From the NCBI GenBank assembly GCA_963799105.1, contig CAWCVR010000007.1, positions 186,001-250,000 of the forward strand: 64,000 nucleotides of DNA, read 5' to 3'. The notes below the pieces were generated by a model that did not search any database, was not told the DNA's origin, and saw only the letters and a program-made list of their open reading frames with translations. How positions within the stretch are numbered: the stretch's first letter is position 1; each line of letters begins with the position of its first letter. This DNA is from CAWCVR01 sp963799105. GTDB lineage: Bacteria; Acidobacteriota; Terriglobia; Bryobacterales; Bryobacteraceae. Shown in pieces: positions 16,675 through 25,950 of the stretch. Position numbers and translations under genes: made by a program.

Positions 16675-18261
16675 ATGAAGTTCACCAGGATCTTCGGCTC
16701 ACTGTTGCCGTTAGCATTGCTATTCCCCGTCTTGTGCCTGGCGCAGGGCTCCGCGCAGACGGACGATATCGCGAAGCTGCGCGAACAGATCGCGGCCCAA
16801 CAGAAACAACTCGACCAACAGAGGCAGGCGCTCGAATCCGCGCAGAAGGCGCTGGAGTCCGCACAGAAATCGATCGATTCCCAGCAGAAGCTGCTGGACC
16901 GCCTGGTTGCCGCGCAGCCCGCGCCCGCGCCCGTGCAATCGGCGGCGGCTGCCCCCGTAGCGCCTCCGGCCGCGCCGGCCGCCGCGGTGGACGCCAAAGG
17001 GAAGCCCATCTCACCCCTCGCGTTTCACATCGGCGGCGCGGATTTCGCCCCCGGCGGTTTTATGGATTTCTCGAATGTGTGGCGCTCCACCAACATCGGA
17101 AGCGGCGTGGCAACTTCTTTTGCCGGGGTTCCGATGAGTAACACGGCGGCGGGCAGAATGGACGAATTCCGCTCCAGCGCCGCGAACTCGCGCCTTACCA
17201 TGACCGTCACGGAAAACCCCACCAAGAGCATCGCGCTCACGGGATATGTGGAGGGGGACTTCTACGGGAACCAGCCCACCAGCCTGTTCGTGACCAGCAA
17301 CAGCGGCACCTTTCGCTTGCGCCATTTCTGGGCGAATGTGCAGAAGGGAAAGTGGGAGGTGCTGGGCGGCCAGACCTGGACGCTCATGACGCCCAACCGC
17401 GTGGGTGTCTCGCAGATTTCGAGCAACGTGTTCGTGGGACTCGGCGAAGATTCCAACTATCTGACGGGTTTGGTGTGGGGACGGCCGGGGCAGCTCCGCG
17501 TGGTGTATCACCCCGATAAGCATTGGTCGATCGCCGCTTCCATCGAGAACCCCGAGCAGTTCGTCACCACCTCGGTCACCATGCCCTCGTATGCCGCCAC
17601 CCAGGTGGACAACGGGACCGTCTCCACGACGCCCAACGTGCGGCCGGAGATCGTCGCCAAGATCGCTTACGACACGCAGGTGAACGGCAAGGCGCTGCAT
17701 TTCGACCTGGCCGGCGTTTCGAGCCAGTTCCGGGTTTCGCCGGCAGCGGGAACCTACTATGACGCGCAAGGCCTGTCCGGAGCGTTCGACACGTCGCTCG
17801 AAGTGGCCAGGAATTTCCGCTTCATCGCCACCACGTTTTACGGCTACGGCGGCGGGCGCTACCTGGTGGGCCTCGGCCCGGACCTGGCCGTCGGCCCCAA
17901 CGGCTCCATCTCGCCGGTGCATTCCATGGCCGGCATCGCCGGCTTCGAGTATGCGCCCAATCCCAAATCGCAGTTCTTCGCTTACTACGGCGGCACGTAT
18001 TTCGACAAGAACTACACCGTGGTTTCGCCGGGCAACTATCTGGGATTCGGCTTCCCGGGATCGTCTTCCGCCAACCGGCAGTTTCAGGAGCCCATGTTCG
18101 GCTATTACTACACCTTCTGGAAAGATCCGAAGTACGGTGCGCTGCAGATCGTTACGCAGTATTCCTACCTGACGCGCGCGCCCTGGTGGGTCGCCCCCGG
18201 AACTCCATCGACGGCGCACACCAGCATGATTTTCGGCTCGTTGCGCTTCACGCTGCCGTAG
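16675..18261 (+). CDS. DcaP-like outer-membrane porin
   Basis: 528 residues from MKFTRIFGSLLPLALL, preceded by AGGAG at 16664; a longer frame starts at 16603. A Sec signal peptide ends near LCLAQG. Residues ~25-70 form a heptad-rich coiled coil (IAAQQKQLDQQRQALESAQK), then an Ala/Pro linker. The rest is a beta-rich barrel with alternating aromatic girdles (FRLRHFWANVQKGKWEVLGGQTW). The N-terminal coiled coil plus barrel is the layout of DcaP-family trimeric porins, which take up small solutes. It has its own transcription unit. Family assignment is by pattern only. Confidence 0.75.
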   Translation: MKFTRIFGSLLPLALLFPVLCLAQGSAQTDDIAKLREQIAAQQKQLDQQRQALESAQKALESAQKSIDSQQKLLDRLVAAQPAPAPVQSAAAAPVAPPAAPAAAVDAKGKPISPLAFHIGGADFAPGGFMDFSNVWRSTNIGSGVATSFAGVPMSNTAAGRMDEFRSSAANSRLTMTVTENPTKSIALTGYVEGDFYGNQPTSLFVTSNSGTFRLRHFWANVQKGKWEVLGGQTWTLMTPNRVGVSQISSNVFVGLGEDSNYLTGLVWGRPGQLRVVYHPDKHWSIAASIENPEQFVTTSVTMPSYAATQVDNGTVSTTPNVRPEIVAKIAYDTQVNGKALHFDLAGVSSQFRVSPAAGTYYDAQGLSGAFDTSLEVARNFRFIATTFYGYGGGRYLVGLGPDLAVGPNGSISPVHSMAGIAGFEYAPNPKSQFFAYYGGTYFDKNYTVVSPGNYLGFGFPGSSSANRQFQEPMFGYYYTFWKDPKYGALQIVTQYSYLTRAPWWVAPGTPSTAHTSMIFGSLRFTLP

Positions 18262-18281
18262 GGCAGCAAGAGACACGGCCA

Positions 18282-18345
18282 CAGGTAAACACAGATAGAC
18301 CCTTTCTTTGCTTATCTGTGTTTATCTGTGTTCATCTGTGGCTAA
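18282..18345. repeat. Dispersed TCTGTG-rich intergenic repeat
   Basis: The sequence holds three close copies of TCTGTG (TTATCTGTGTTTATCTGTG, then TTCATCTGTGG), preceded at 18288 by the opposite-strand form CACAGATAGA. Such sequence blocks occur in intergenic spaces of many soil bacteria, and this one separates two convergent genes. It could form a weak hairpin. Confidence 0.4.
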
Positions 18346-18381
18346 GTTGTCTTATGTGGCTTCCCGCAATCGTGGCTCATG

Positions 18382-20514
18382 TCATCGTGCCACGGCGATC
18401 GGGCTGGCGCCGGTCGAAACTCCGCCGATTTCGAAGCTGACGCTGAGCGTGTCCCCGAACGGCAGCGGATCCGGCACGCGGAAGTCGATCTGCATCACCC
18501 CCACAACCAGCCCAGGGGCATCTCCCGCGAAATCGACCTCGAGGGATACCTTGCCGCTCACCGCCCAAACGGACACGTTGGCGGAGTAGACCCCGATTGG
18601 AATCAAGGTCCCATCGCTGAATTGACTTGCGCCGCCGCCCGTAGCAAACACCGTCACAATCGACCCGGGTTTTGCCGGGTTCGACGGCGAGTTGAGGCTG
18701 CCATCCTGATTCAACGCCGCGGCCAAACCGGTCTGGCTGTTCTCGAAAACCGCGGGCACGGAGGCAGCCACAAACGCGGTGGGGCCATCGAGGGTTCCCA
18801 CCGGAGTCACGAGTTGTATCTTCGTGGATAAGTTGCCGCCGACGCGGTAGGGCACAACGGCGTTGATCTGCCCGGCGCCGGCGTAGAGCAGGGGCGCCGC
18901 CACGCCATCGAATAGCACCTGGTAGCCTCCCAACGAGGTTGTGAAAGCGCCGTTCAGCACCTGGCCGTCGAGAGGCGTTGGCGGGCCAATCCCCACGCCG
19001 TAGAGCGAAATCAGCTCGTAGGGCGCCACCGTGGTGAGAGACCCGCCGCCCGCGGCATTGGCGACGGCGAGCAGAGAAGGACCGGGGGCGGTTGTCTCGA
19101 TCCATAACCCACCGGACGCGCCCACGGCGGCGAACCCTCCCGTCGAAGCGATCGCCAGGCCCTGGCCGACCAGGCCGTACGGCCCCTCATAGAAGTCCGC
19201 GAGCGTGGCGCCGTCGGCCGTCAGCCGCGCCACGTAACTCGATCGGAACGATGAGACATTGGGGAGCGCCGCTACCGCCGGGTTTACGGTGACTCCGGTG
19301 ATCAGCACTCGTCCCTGCGCGTCCACGTCGACGGCCGAGACGTTGCTGAAGGGGCTGCCACCAAAAAACGTGCCCCAGATCACGGCCGTGCCGGTGCGGT
19401 TCACCTTGATCGCGAAGCCAGCGCTGTTAGCCGTGCCAGGGACGGGGATGGGCGCCGGCTGAATCGTGCCGGCGGTGGTTGGCAGGGTCGCCGGACCGTT
19501 CCCGCCCACGATTACGTTGCCCGCCGCATCCAGCGCCAATGTATCCACCCCGACGGAACTGTAGGGTGACGAGGGGCCGTTCAGAAACGTCGACCATTGG
19601 AGCTGTTGCGTCGCGCCAGGCTGGAACTTGGCGATGAATCCCGCGCTGTAGTGATACTGGCAGGCACAGGTTACCGCCAGTGCGCCTGGAGTGGTGGGCA
19701 AATTGTACGCGTCGGTGGTCCCGGCAACCACGACTCCGCCGGACGGGTCCACAACGATCACCGTGCCGGTTGTCCAGCCATACGCGCCCACGCAAGCGCT
19801 GCCGCCGATGCAGTAAGTAGCATCGTCGCCGAAATACGTGGAATAGAGCAGCTTGCCGCCGTCGGGCGAAATTTCTGTGAGGAATGCGTAGGCCGCGGAA
19901 CCATGGAATTGGTCTTGAACCGGGGGCTTGGTCTGGTACGCGCCGGCGGTCAAGGGAAAACTGGTCGAGCTGGTCGAGCCCGTAACGTAGATGTTCCCCG
20001 GCGCATCCACCGCCACGGCATAGACGCTCGCCGGCAGCGATTTCGAGAAAAGCGTGGTTTTGAGCTGCGAATCCAGCTTCAGAACGAGCCCCTGATACAA
20101 TGCATCCCTGCCGGTGACGATCAGGTTGCCTTGCGCGTCCGTCACAGCGGCCGTGGAAGACACCATTTGGGTAAGGTCCAGGCTCGCGAGCCGGCTGCCG
20201 TTGAGATCCACTTTGACGACTCGTGTCTCTTGCTGCCCCGCGGCAATCAAGCTCGACAAGACGAACAGGTGGCCGCTGCCATCGGCGGCGATGGCCTGTG
20301 GCGTGCCGTCGGCCGGATTGAGAAGGCGAAGCAGAACTTGGTTTCCGGCTAGCGCCGGATAAAGGCTAACGCCCGTTAGGAGGAGTACCCGTGCCGTGAT
20401 CGCTCTCACACTAAGGCAACTTTCCGGACGCGGATAGAACCAGTATAGCCGATACTCGCTGCCGAACCGTCGTACCATGAGCGGCATCTCAGGCCCGAAC
20501 AAAGGACCAGACAT
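18382..20514 (-). CDS. Large secreted SBBP-type beta-propeller protein with Solibacter C-terminal domain
   Basis: 710 residues from the ATG at 20514, which has AGAGG 6 bp upstream. A GTG at 20409 would open directly with a cleaner signal peptide (VRAITARVLLLTGVSLYPALAG), so the start is uncertain. Residues ~80-450 contain repeats of the form VDAPGNIYVTGSTSSTSFPLTAGAYQ, the SBBP/beta-propeller pattern. The last ~230 residues (VANAAGGGSLTTVAPYELISLYG...) are a TIGR03437 domain. It is a relative of the protein at 7824-9560, and probably exported. Function unknown. Confidence 0.8.
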   Translation of the reverse strand: MSGPLFGPEMPLMVRRFGSEYRLYWFYPRPESCLSVRAITARVLLLTGVSLYPALAGNQVLLRLLNPADGTPQAIAADGSGHLFVLSSLIAAGQQETRVVKVDLNGSRLASLDLTQMVSSTAAVTDAQGNLIVTGRDALYQGLVLKLDSQLKTTLFSKSLPASVYAVAVDAPGNIYVTGSTSSTSFPLTAGAYQTKPPVQDQFHGSAAYAFLTEISPDGGKLLYSTYFGDDATYCIGGSACVGAYGWTTGTVIVVDPSGGVVVAGTTDAYNLPTTPGALAVTCACQYHYSAGFIAKFQPGATQQLQWSTFLNGPSSPYSSVGVDTLALDAAGNVIVGGNGPATLPTTAGTIQPAPIPVPGTANSAGFAIKVNRTGTAVIWGTFFGGSPFSNVSAVDVDAQGRVLITGVTVNPAVAALPNVSSFRSSYVARLTADGATLADFYEGPYGLVGQGLAIASTGGFAAVGASGGLWIETTAPGPSLLAVANAAGGGSLTTVAPYELISLYGVGIGPPTPLDGQVLNGAFTTSLGGYQVLFDGVAAPLLYAGAGQINAVVPYRVGGNLSTKIQLVTPVGTLDGPTAFVAASVPAVFENSQTGLAAALNQDGSLNSPSNPAKPGSIVTVFATGGGASQFSDGTLIPIGVYSANVSVWAVSGKVSLEVDFAGDAPGLVVGVMQIDFRVPDPLPFGDTLSVSFEIGGVSTGASPIAVAR

Positions 20515-20544
20515 CGGTATCCTCTTATAGCTGCCGCGCGCCGC

Positions 20545-20715
20545 ACTCAGGACCCAGCCGGTCTGGTGGTCGACTGCGCCAGCTTCAAGATCCGACAGGC
20601 GGCCCTGGTGCGCCACCCGGAAGTGGTGAGGTTGGACGTGGCCGTGGACAAACCGGTCCTTATGCTCGGCAAGTTTCGGTCCACGCGTCTTTGCCGCCCC
20701 GCTAGACTCCTTTAA
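20545..20715 (+). other. Possible coding remnant in the gap before the Oar-like gene
   Basis: Between 20515 and 20982 no complete gene is visible. One plus-strand frame reads DPAGLVVDCASFKIRQAALV and on to GKFRSTRLCRPARLL before a stop at 20713. Its composition is protein-like but it lacks a start codon and any family match. It may be the 3' end of a lost gene. Confidence 0.2.
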
Positions 20716-20982
20716 GGGTCGCGAATGTAACCGGTTTCAATGGCATGTGAGCATTCGTACAGGTGAACGAGGGGCGATTCACTCACTACCAGCCTGGACA
20801 AGTCGCCTGGAGGGTGTTATGGTGTATCCTCGTTCTAATCCGTGAGAGAACAACTGGATTCGTTACCGTCGGGGTCCACCCATGCCGTTGCATCGATGTG
20901 CCCTTGCCCGGCTGGAATCACTACCTCCGGCAAATCCGCGGCTCATGCCGGTGGTCCCAACATCACCTTTAAGGGGTCTGCG

Positions 20983-23900
20983 ATGTTACACCGCTTCAGT
21001 TTCCGTTGCATAGGCTTAATCGGCCTTCTGATCTTTTCTCTTTCGCTAAGCGCACAGGAGTTCCGGTCCACGCTCACCGGCAGGATCGTGGATCAAACCG
21101 GCGCCGTCATTGTCGGGGCGAAAGTCAATGCCATCGAAATGACCACCAATAGCCGGTTTGAAACCGCTACCAACGGCGATGGACTGTATACCTTTCCGCT
21201 GCTCCTTCCCGGCAGCTATGAACTGACCGTGGAAGCGTCCGGATTCCGGAAGGTTTCGCAAAAAGGCATTCAGATTAATGCCAATTCCAAGGTTTCGCAG
21301 GACCTCTCGCTCACGGTGGGCGTGGCGACCGACAGCATTACGGTCAGCGCGGATGCCGCTCCGCTGGAGTCCATCAGGGTATCGGCGGGGCAGTCGATCA
21401 CGGAGCACGCCTTGCAGAATCTCCCTCTCGACGGGCACACGGCCCTGGATGCGGAGTATCTCGGCTTTGCCGTGATTTCGCAGGAGAACCGGGACGCCAA
21501 CGGCCCGTCTAGCAACGCCGGGTTCGCCACCATTACCATGGGCGGCGCGGCCCAGGGCGCCAACGAGATTCTGCTGGATGGCGTGCCCGATATCGGAACC
21601 CAGGGGACCACCGGCCGGCGGCCGGCCTTCCTGCCGCCCAACGACGCGGTTCGCGAAGTGAAGACCGAGGCCTTCAATATGGATGCCGCCTTCGGCGGCG
21701 CGGGAGGCGGCAGCGTCGAGATGATCTCGCGAGCCGGCGGAAACCGCCTGCATGGCGTGCTCTCGGAATATAGTAACAACTCCGCTCTGCAAGCCACGGC
21801 TTTCTTCGTGAACTCCGTCGGGGGCACGAAGCCCAAATCGGAGGCCAACCAATGGGCCGCCGTCGTGGGAGGTCCCATCTGGATCCCCAAGGTCGTCAAC
21901 GGCAAGAATAAGGCATTCTTCTTCTTCGCCTACGAGGGCATTCACTCGGGCGGCCCCACGGCCCTCTTCGGCACCACGCCGACCGCGGCTGAGAGGACGG
22001 GCGATTTTTCGGCCCTGCTCGCCATCAACAAGAGCTATACGCTTTACGATCCGGCCTCCGCGGTTCAGTCCGGCACCACCATCACGCGCCAGCCGTTTCC
22101 GAACAACGTCATCCCGAAGACCGGCATCAATCCGATCGCCAACACGTTCGTGAGCACGTATATGCCACTGCCCAATCGGCAAGGCGTTACCGACGACACC
22201 AACAACTATGGGACCACCGAGACAGCCAAGAATCCCTACAGCTTCTTCCAGGGACGCACGGACTTTAACCTCAGCGACCGCAACAAACTTACCCTCGCCG
22301 GCCGCGAGTCCATGTATGAGCAGGCCAATGGCGCTCTCTTTAATAACATCGCCTATTTGAGCAACTACTTGTTCCGTAAGAGTTGGGGCGGCATGGTGGA
22401 CGACGTTCACATGTTTTCGTCAACCTTTGTCGGCGATCTGCGGCTTGGCCTGACCCGCTACGACGCCTACTACAACCAGGGCAGCGCCGGGTACGACCCG
22501 ACGAAGCTTGGGTTCCCCTCGTACATTACCTCCAGTTCGACGCATCTCATGATGCCCGTGTTCAGCCTTACCGGCTACTCCGGGAATTCCAGCGGAACCA
22601 ACACCAACCAGCCGTCGAACGTCTATCAGGTATTCAACAGCTACACCAAGATGGCGGGGGCGCACGCCATCAAGTTCGGTGGAGAAGTCCGGTTGCAGGA
22701 CTTCAGCAATATCAGCTGGTCGAACTCCGTAGGTTCCTACACGTTCGACGCCGGCACATGGGTGAAGGCCACCGGAACCGCGGCCACGCCGACGAGCGGC
22801 GGTTCGATGGCGCAGTTCTTGCTGGGCCTGCCTACCAGTGGATCCTACGCGATCAATTCGCCATACAAGGCCGATGCCTATTACGACGCGCTGTTCTTTC
22901 AGGACGATTGGCACATTCGCCCCAACGTCACGCTGAACCTCGGCTTGCGGTGGGAACACGCAACACCCACGACGGAAGGCCACAACCGGCAGACAGTCGC
23001 TTTCAACCCCTCGGCGGTGAACCAGGTAACTCAGGCGGCCGAAGCGGCGTATGCCAAGAGTCCCAGCGCGCTGCTTCCGGTGAGCGCATTCGCTCCCACG
23101 GGCGGGGTTGTTTTCGCGACTTCCGGCCAGCGCTCGGCGTATGACACGTCCGATAAGTCATTCGCGCCGCGCGTGGGCGTCGCTTGGTCGGCCATGCCCA
23201 AAACGGTCATCCGCTCGGGAATCGGTATTTTCTACTACAACTATGGAACGGTGGCTCCGCAGCAGCCGGGCTATACCGCAACCACATCGTACGTTCCCAC
23301 CAATAACAGTTACCTGACTCCCGCCACCACGCTGAGCAATCCCTTCCCAAGTGGAATTCAGCAACCGGTAGGCAGCTCTCAGGGTATCAATACCTACCTC
23401 GGCCAGAGCATCACCTTCAATAACACGCACTTCCTGAACCAATATGGCCTGCGATGGAATCTCGACGTCCAGCGGCAACTCTCGGCGAACACCAGCCTGG
23501 AAGTCGCGTACATCGGAAACCACGCCATCCATCTGACCACCAGCTTCAACAACGACGCCCTGCCGGTGCAGTACCTCAGCACGTCGCCGTTCCGCGACAA
23601 CGCAACCATCGCCGCGCTGGGCGCCGTGGTGACGAACCCCTTCTCCGGATTGCTGCCCGGACAGACCCTCAACGGCACCACAACCGCCGTTTCGAGCCTT
23701 CTGACGCCGTATCCCGAATTCTCCGGAATTACTCAGTCCAACATGAACAACGGCAGCTCATACTTCCACCAGCTCGCCATCAAGTTCGAGAAGCGCCTGT
23801 CGAACGGCCTCGAGTTCTTTACGAATTTCTCGTATTCCCGCCTGATGTCCGAGACTACTTACTTGAATGCCGGGAGCCTGGTGCTGGCGAAGCAGGTTGC

Positions 23901-24432
23901 CTCCGACGACCGGCCGACTTATCTGGTCGTCTCCGGCATCTATGACTTGCCGGTCGGAAAGGGAAAACCCTATATGGCAAACGCCAACCGCGTGGCCATG
24001 TTCCTCTTCGGCAACTGGCAGGTTGGCGCGGCGTACACGTACTTCCCCTGCGCCCCGCTGGGCTTTGGCAACGTCTTCTATTGGGGCGGCCCGCTGCACT
24101 ACAACGCCAGCAATCCCAATGGTCCCACGTTCGACACTACCCAGTTCCTGACCGCGTCGGCGCAGCAGCTTTCGAATAACTTTCGGACCTTTCCGTCGGC
24201 GTTCAACAACCTGCGCATCGACAGCATGAACAACTTCAACGTCAACCTGACCAAGGGCTTCGTGATTCATGAGGACGTGAAGCTGCAGTTCCGCGCCGAG
24301 TCCCTCAACCTCGCCAACCGGCCGCTGTTCGAATCGCCCAATATGACGGTGACTGCCACCACCTTCGGCATGATCACCAGCACGACTAATGTGCCCCGGG
24401 CCATCCAGTTCGCGCTCCGGTTAAGCTTCTAA
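20983..24432 (+). CDS. Oar-like TonB-dependent outer-membrane receptor
   Basis: 1149 residues from MLHRFSFRCIGLIGLLIFSLSLSAQ, a signal peptide that fixes the start; AAGGGG lies upstream and a longer frame begins at 20842. Residues ~28-105 are a CarboxypepD_reg-like domain (TGRIVDQTGAVIVGAKV). A plug follows, with a region like DGVPDIGTQGTTGRRPAF. The remaining ~900 residues are a beta-barrel with many Asn/Gly/Tyr-rich strands and a C-terminal aromatic residue (LRLSF). Oar-like receptors are expanded in Acidobacteriota and are assumed to import large substrates or secrete proteins. Monocistronic; a hairpin follows the stop. Confidence 0.92.
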   Translation: MLHRFSFRCIGLIGLLIFSLSLSAQEFRSTLTGRIVDQTGAVIVGAKVNAIEMTTNSRFETATNGDGLYTFPLLLPGSYELTVEASGFRKVSQKGIQINANSKVSQDLSLTVGVATDSITVSADAAPLESIRVSAGQSITEHALQNLPLDGHTALDAEYLGFAVISQENRDANGPSSNAGFATITMGGAAQGANEILLDGVPDIGTQGTTGRRPAFLPPNDAVREVKTEAFNMDAAFGGAGGGSVEMISRAGGNRLHGVLSEYSNNSALQATAFFVNSVGGTKPKSEANQWAAVVGGPIWIPKVVNGKNKAFFFFAYEGIHSGGPTALFGTTPTAAERTGDFSALLAINKSYTLYDPASAVQSGTTITRQPFPNNVIPKTGINPIANTFVSTYMPLPNRQGVTDDTNNYGTTETAKNPYSFFQGRTDFNLSDRNKLTLAGRESMYEQANGALFNNIAYLSNYLFRKSWGGMVDDVHMFSSTFVGDLRLGLTRYDAYYNQGSAGYDPTKLGFPSYITSSSTHLMMPVFSLTGYSGNSSGTNTNQPSNVYQVFNSYTKMAGAHAIKFGGEVRLQDFSNISWSNSVGSYTFDAGTWVKATGTAATPTSGGSMAQFLLGLPTSGSYAINSPYKADAYYDALFFQDDWHIRPNVTLNLGLRWEHATPTTEGHNRQTVAFNPSAVNQVTQAAEAAYAKSPSALLPVSAFAPTGGVVFATSGQRSAYDTSDKSFAPRVGVAWSAMPKTVIRSGIGIFYYNYGTVAPQQPGYTATTSYVPTNNSYLTPATTLSNPFPSGIQQPVGSSQGINTYLGQSITFNNTHFLNQYGLRWNLDVQRQLSANTSLEVAYIGNHAIHLTTSFNNDALPVQYLSTSPFRDNATIAALGAVVTNPFSGLLPGQTLNGTTTAVSSLLTPYPEFSGITQSNMNNGSSYFHQLAIKFEKRLSNGLEFFTNFSYSRLMSETTYLNAGSLVLAKQVASDDRPTYLVVSGIYDLPVGKGKPYMANANRVAMFLFGNWQVGAAYTYFPCAPLGFGNVFYWGGPLHYNASNPNGPTFDTTQFLTASAQQLSNNFRTFPSAFNNLRIDSMNNFNVNLTKGFVIHEDVKLQFRAESLNLANRPLFESPNMTVTATTFGMITSTTNVPRAIQFALRLSF

Positions 24433-24451
24433 GACGATGACCACCGCGCGA

Positions 24452-24473
24452 GGCCGGTTCTTTCGAGCCGGCC
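24452..24473 (+). terminator. Hairpin after the Oar-like gene
   Basis: GGCCGGTTC-TTTC-GAGCCGGCC forms a 9-bp stem with one G:T pair, 19 bp after the stop codon. There is no T-tract, so it is either a weak intrinsic terminator or an RNA-stabilising hairpin. Confidence 0.4.
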
Positions 24474-24591
24474 CGCTGCCCAACAGGGGTCTGACGTGAT
24501 TTTCCGCTGTCTTTGCGGAAAATCGGGTCTGACCCCTTTGGGCCCCGTCGCGATGCTTACCCATTACAACCGGCGACGCAGACCACTAGGG
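24474..24591. repeat. 118-bp GGGGTCTGAC repeat, family 3 (copy 1)
   Basis: Matches 44267-44384 over 118 bp with two mismatches by hand comparison. It contains a perfect 10-bp stem (GATTTTCCGC / GCGGAAAATC, 7-base loop) nested inside a GGGGTC/GACCCC pair. It ends 2 bp before the hicB start codon, so it must contain or replace the hicB promoter and ribosome site. A shorter relative is at 38713-38790. Confidence 0.9.
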
Positions 24592-24593
24592 AC

Positions 24594-24809
24594 ATGGAAC
24601 TGATCTTCGAAGTTCGCGACGCCGAGGAAGGCGGCTTCTGCGCGCGGGCGCTCGGGCATGGCATCTTCACCGAAGGCGAGACGTGGGAAGATCTTCGGGC
24701 CAATGTCCTTGAGGCGGCAGCGCTCCACTTCGAAGACGGCCCGGTGCATCCCCGCCTCGTGCAGTTGCATTACGTGAAGGACGAGTTGATCCCGGCCGAA
24801 GCCGCATAA
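24594..24809 (+). CDS. hicB: HicB-type antitoxin
   Basis: 71 residues from the ATG at 24594; an upstream in-frame ATG lies inside the repeat and is less likely. The sequence MELIFEVRDAEEGGFCARAL, then TEGETWEDLRANVLEAAALHF, is the HicB fold that binds HicA. The C-terminal DNA-binding helix-turn-helix is absent, as in short HicB proteins. The hicA gene follows 14 bp downstream. The start lies directly against repeat copy 1, so its expression signals come from the repeat. Confidence 0.85.
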   Translation: MELIFEVRDAEEGGFCARALGHGIFTEGETWEDLRANVLEAAALHFEDGPVHPRLVQLHYVKDELIPAEAA

Positions 24810-24823
24810 GACTGCCGCGAAGC

Positions 24824-25042
24824 GTGTCCGCGGACCGTCTGATCCGGACACTGGAGCGCATGGGCTACGAGGTTGTCCGCCAACAGGGCAGCCACGTCAG
24901 GTTGCGGCACGAGGAGCCGCCGGTCCATTCCATCACAGTCCCCCTACATGACCCGCTGAAAACCGGCACACTCCACGGCCTTCTCTCTGAGATAGCACAG
25001 GCGAGATCGGTCAGCATGGAATCCGTCGCCGGGTCGCTCTGA
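24824..25042 (+). CDS. hicA: HicA-type mRNA interferase toxin
   Basis: 72 residues from a GTG start. It is a dsRBD-like HicA fold with the motif VRQQGSHVRLRHE, in which Gly-Ser-His supplies the catalytic histidine, and ITVPLHDPLKTGTL downstream. HicA cleaves mRNA and is neutralised by HicB. The antitoxin-first order here is the less common hicBA order. The stop codon overlaps the first bases of a family-2 repeat. Confidence 0.88.
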   Translation: MSADRLIRTLERMGYEVVRQQGSHVRLRHEEPPVHSITVPLHDPLKTGTLHGLLSEIAQARSVSMESVAGSL

Positions 25043-25085
25043 AGCCGGCCAGGGGGCCGGCTGCGGACCAGGGGGTCCGCCCCAC
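25041..25085. repeat. Dispersed palindromic repeat, family 2 (copy 1)
   Basis: GAAGCCGGCCAGGGGGCCGGC followed by GCGGACCAGGGGGTCCGC and CCCAC: two adjacent short palindromes. The same two modules occur at 36109-36233 and 53575-53670. It begins at the stop codon of hicA. Confidence 0.8.
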
Positions 25086-25127
25086 CAGCGCGGCCCCCTG
25101 CCGCAAATTGATAGAATAGCCGTTTAC

Positions 25128-25949
25128 ATGTCCAGATCAATCGAGGAACTGCAAGTCATCGCCAAGCGAATCCGGCGCGAGATTGTCGTGATGATCGGAG
25201 CCGCCAAATCGGGGCATCCGGGTGGGTCGCTCTCCGCCGTCGAAATCGTGGTGGAGCTCTTCTTCAATCACATGAAGATCGACCCCCGGAATCCGAAGTG
25301 GCCGGATCGCGACCGTTTCGTTCTGTCCAAGGGCCACGCCGCGCCGGTGCTGTACGCGGCCATGGCCGAGGCGGGCTATCCCGATACGCCCATCGATAAG
25401 CTGAACACGCTGCGCACGCTCGGATCGGTATATCAGGGGCACCCCGACGTGCGCTTCATTCCCAGCCTGGAAGCTTCCACGGGTTCGCTGGGTGAAGGCC
25501 TTTCGCTGGCGCTCGGCATGGGAATCGCGGCGCGGCTCGACGGCCGCCCCTCGCGCACCTTCGTCATGCTCGGCGACGGCGAAATCCAGGAAGGGCAGGT
25601 CTGGGAAGCCGCCATGGCCGGCGCGTTCCACAAGCTCGATAACGTGGTCGCCATCGTGGACTACAACGGCATCCAGCTCGACGGCTTCATCAAGGACATC
25701 ATGGAAGTCGCGCCGCTGGCCGAAAAGTGGCGTTCCTTCGGTTGGCACACGCTCGAAATCGACGGACACGATCCGCGCGCGGTGCGCCAGGCCTTCGAGG
25801 AGGCCGCGCAAACCAAGGGAAAGCCCACCGCCATCGTGGCCCATACCATCAAAGGCAAGGGCGTCTCCTTCATGGAGAACAATCCCAAGTTCCACGGCGT
25901 GGCCCCCACGCCCGCCGAAGTGGCGCTTGCCTTACAGGAGCTGCAATAA
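25128..25949 (+). CDS. Transketolase, N-terminal subunit
   Basis: 273 residues. Features of the thiamine-diphosphate-binding half of split transketolases are present: AAKSGHPGGSLSAVEIVV, DRFVLSKGHAAPVLYA, and the GDGEIQEGQVWEA motif that binds Mg-ThDP. It ends ALQELQ. With the C-terminal subunit it transfers two-carbon units in the non-oxidative pentose phosphate pathway. The C-terminal gene begins 1 bp after the stop codon, so the two are one operon. Confidence 0.95.
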   Translation: MSRSIEELQVIAKRIRREIVVMIGAAKSGHPGGSLSAVEIVVELFFNHMKIDPRNPKWPDRDRFVLSKGHAAPVLYAAMAEAGYPDTPIDKLNTLRTLGSVYQGHPDVRFIPSLEASTGSLGEGLSLALGMGIAARLDGRPSRTFVMLGDGEIQEGQVWEAAMAGAFHKLDNVVAIVDYNGIQLDGFIKDIMEVAPLAEKWRSFGWHTLEIDGHDPRAVRQAFEEAAQTKGKPTAIVAHTIKGKGVSFMENNPKFHGVAPTPAEVALALQELQ

Positions 25950-25950
25950 C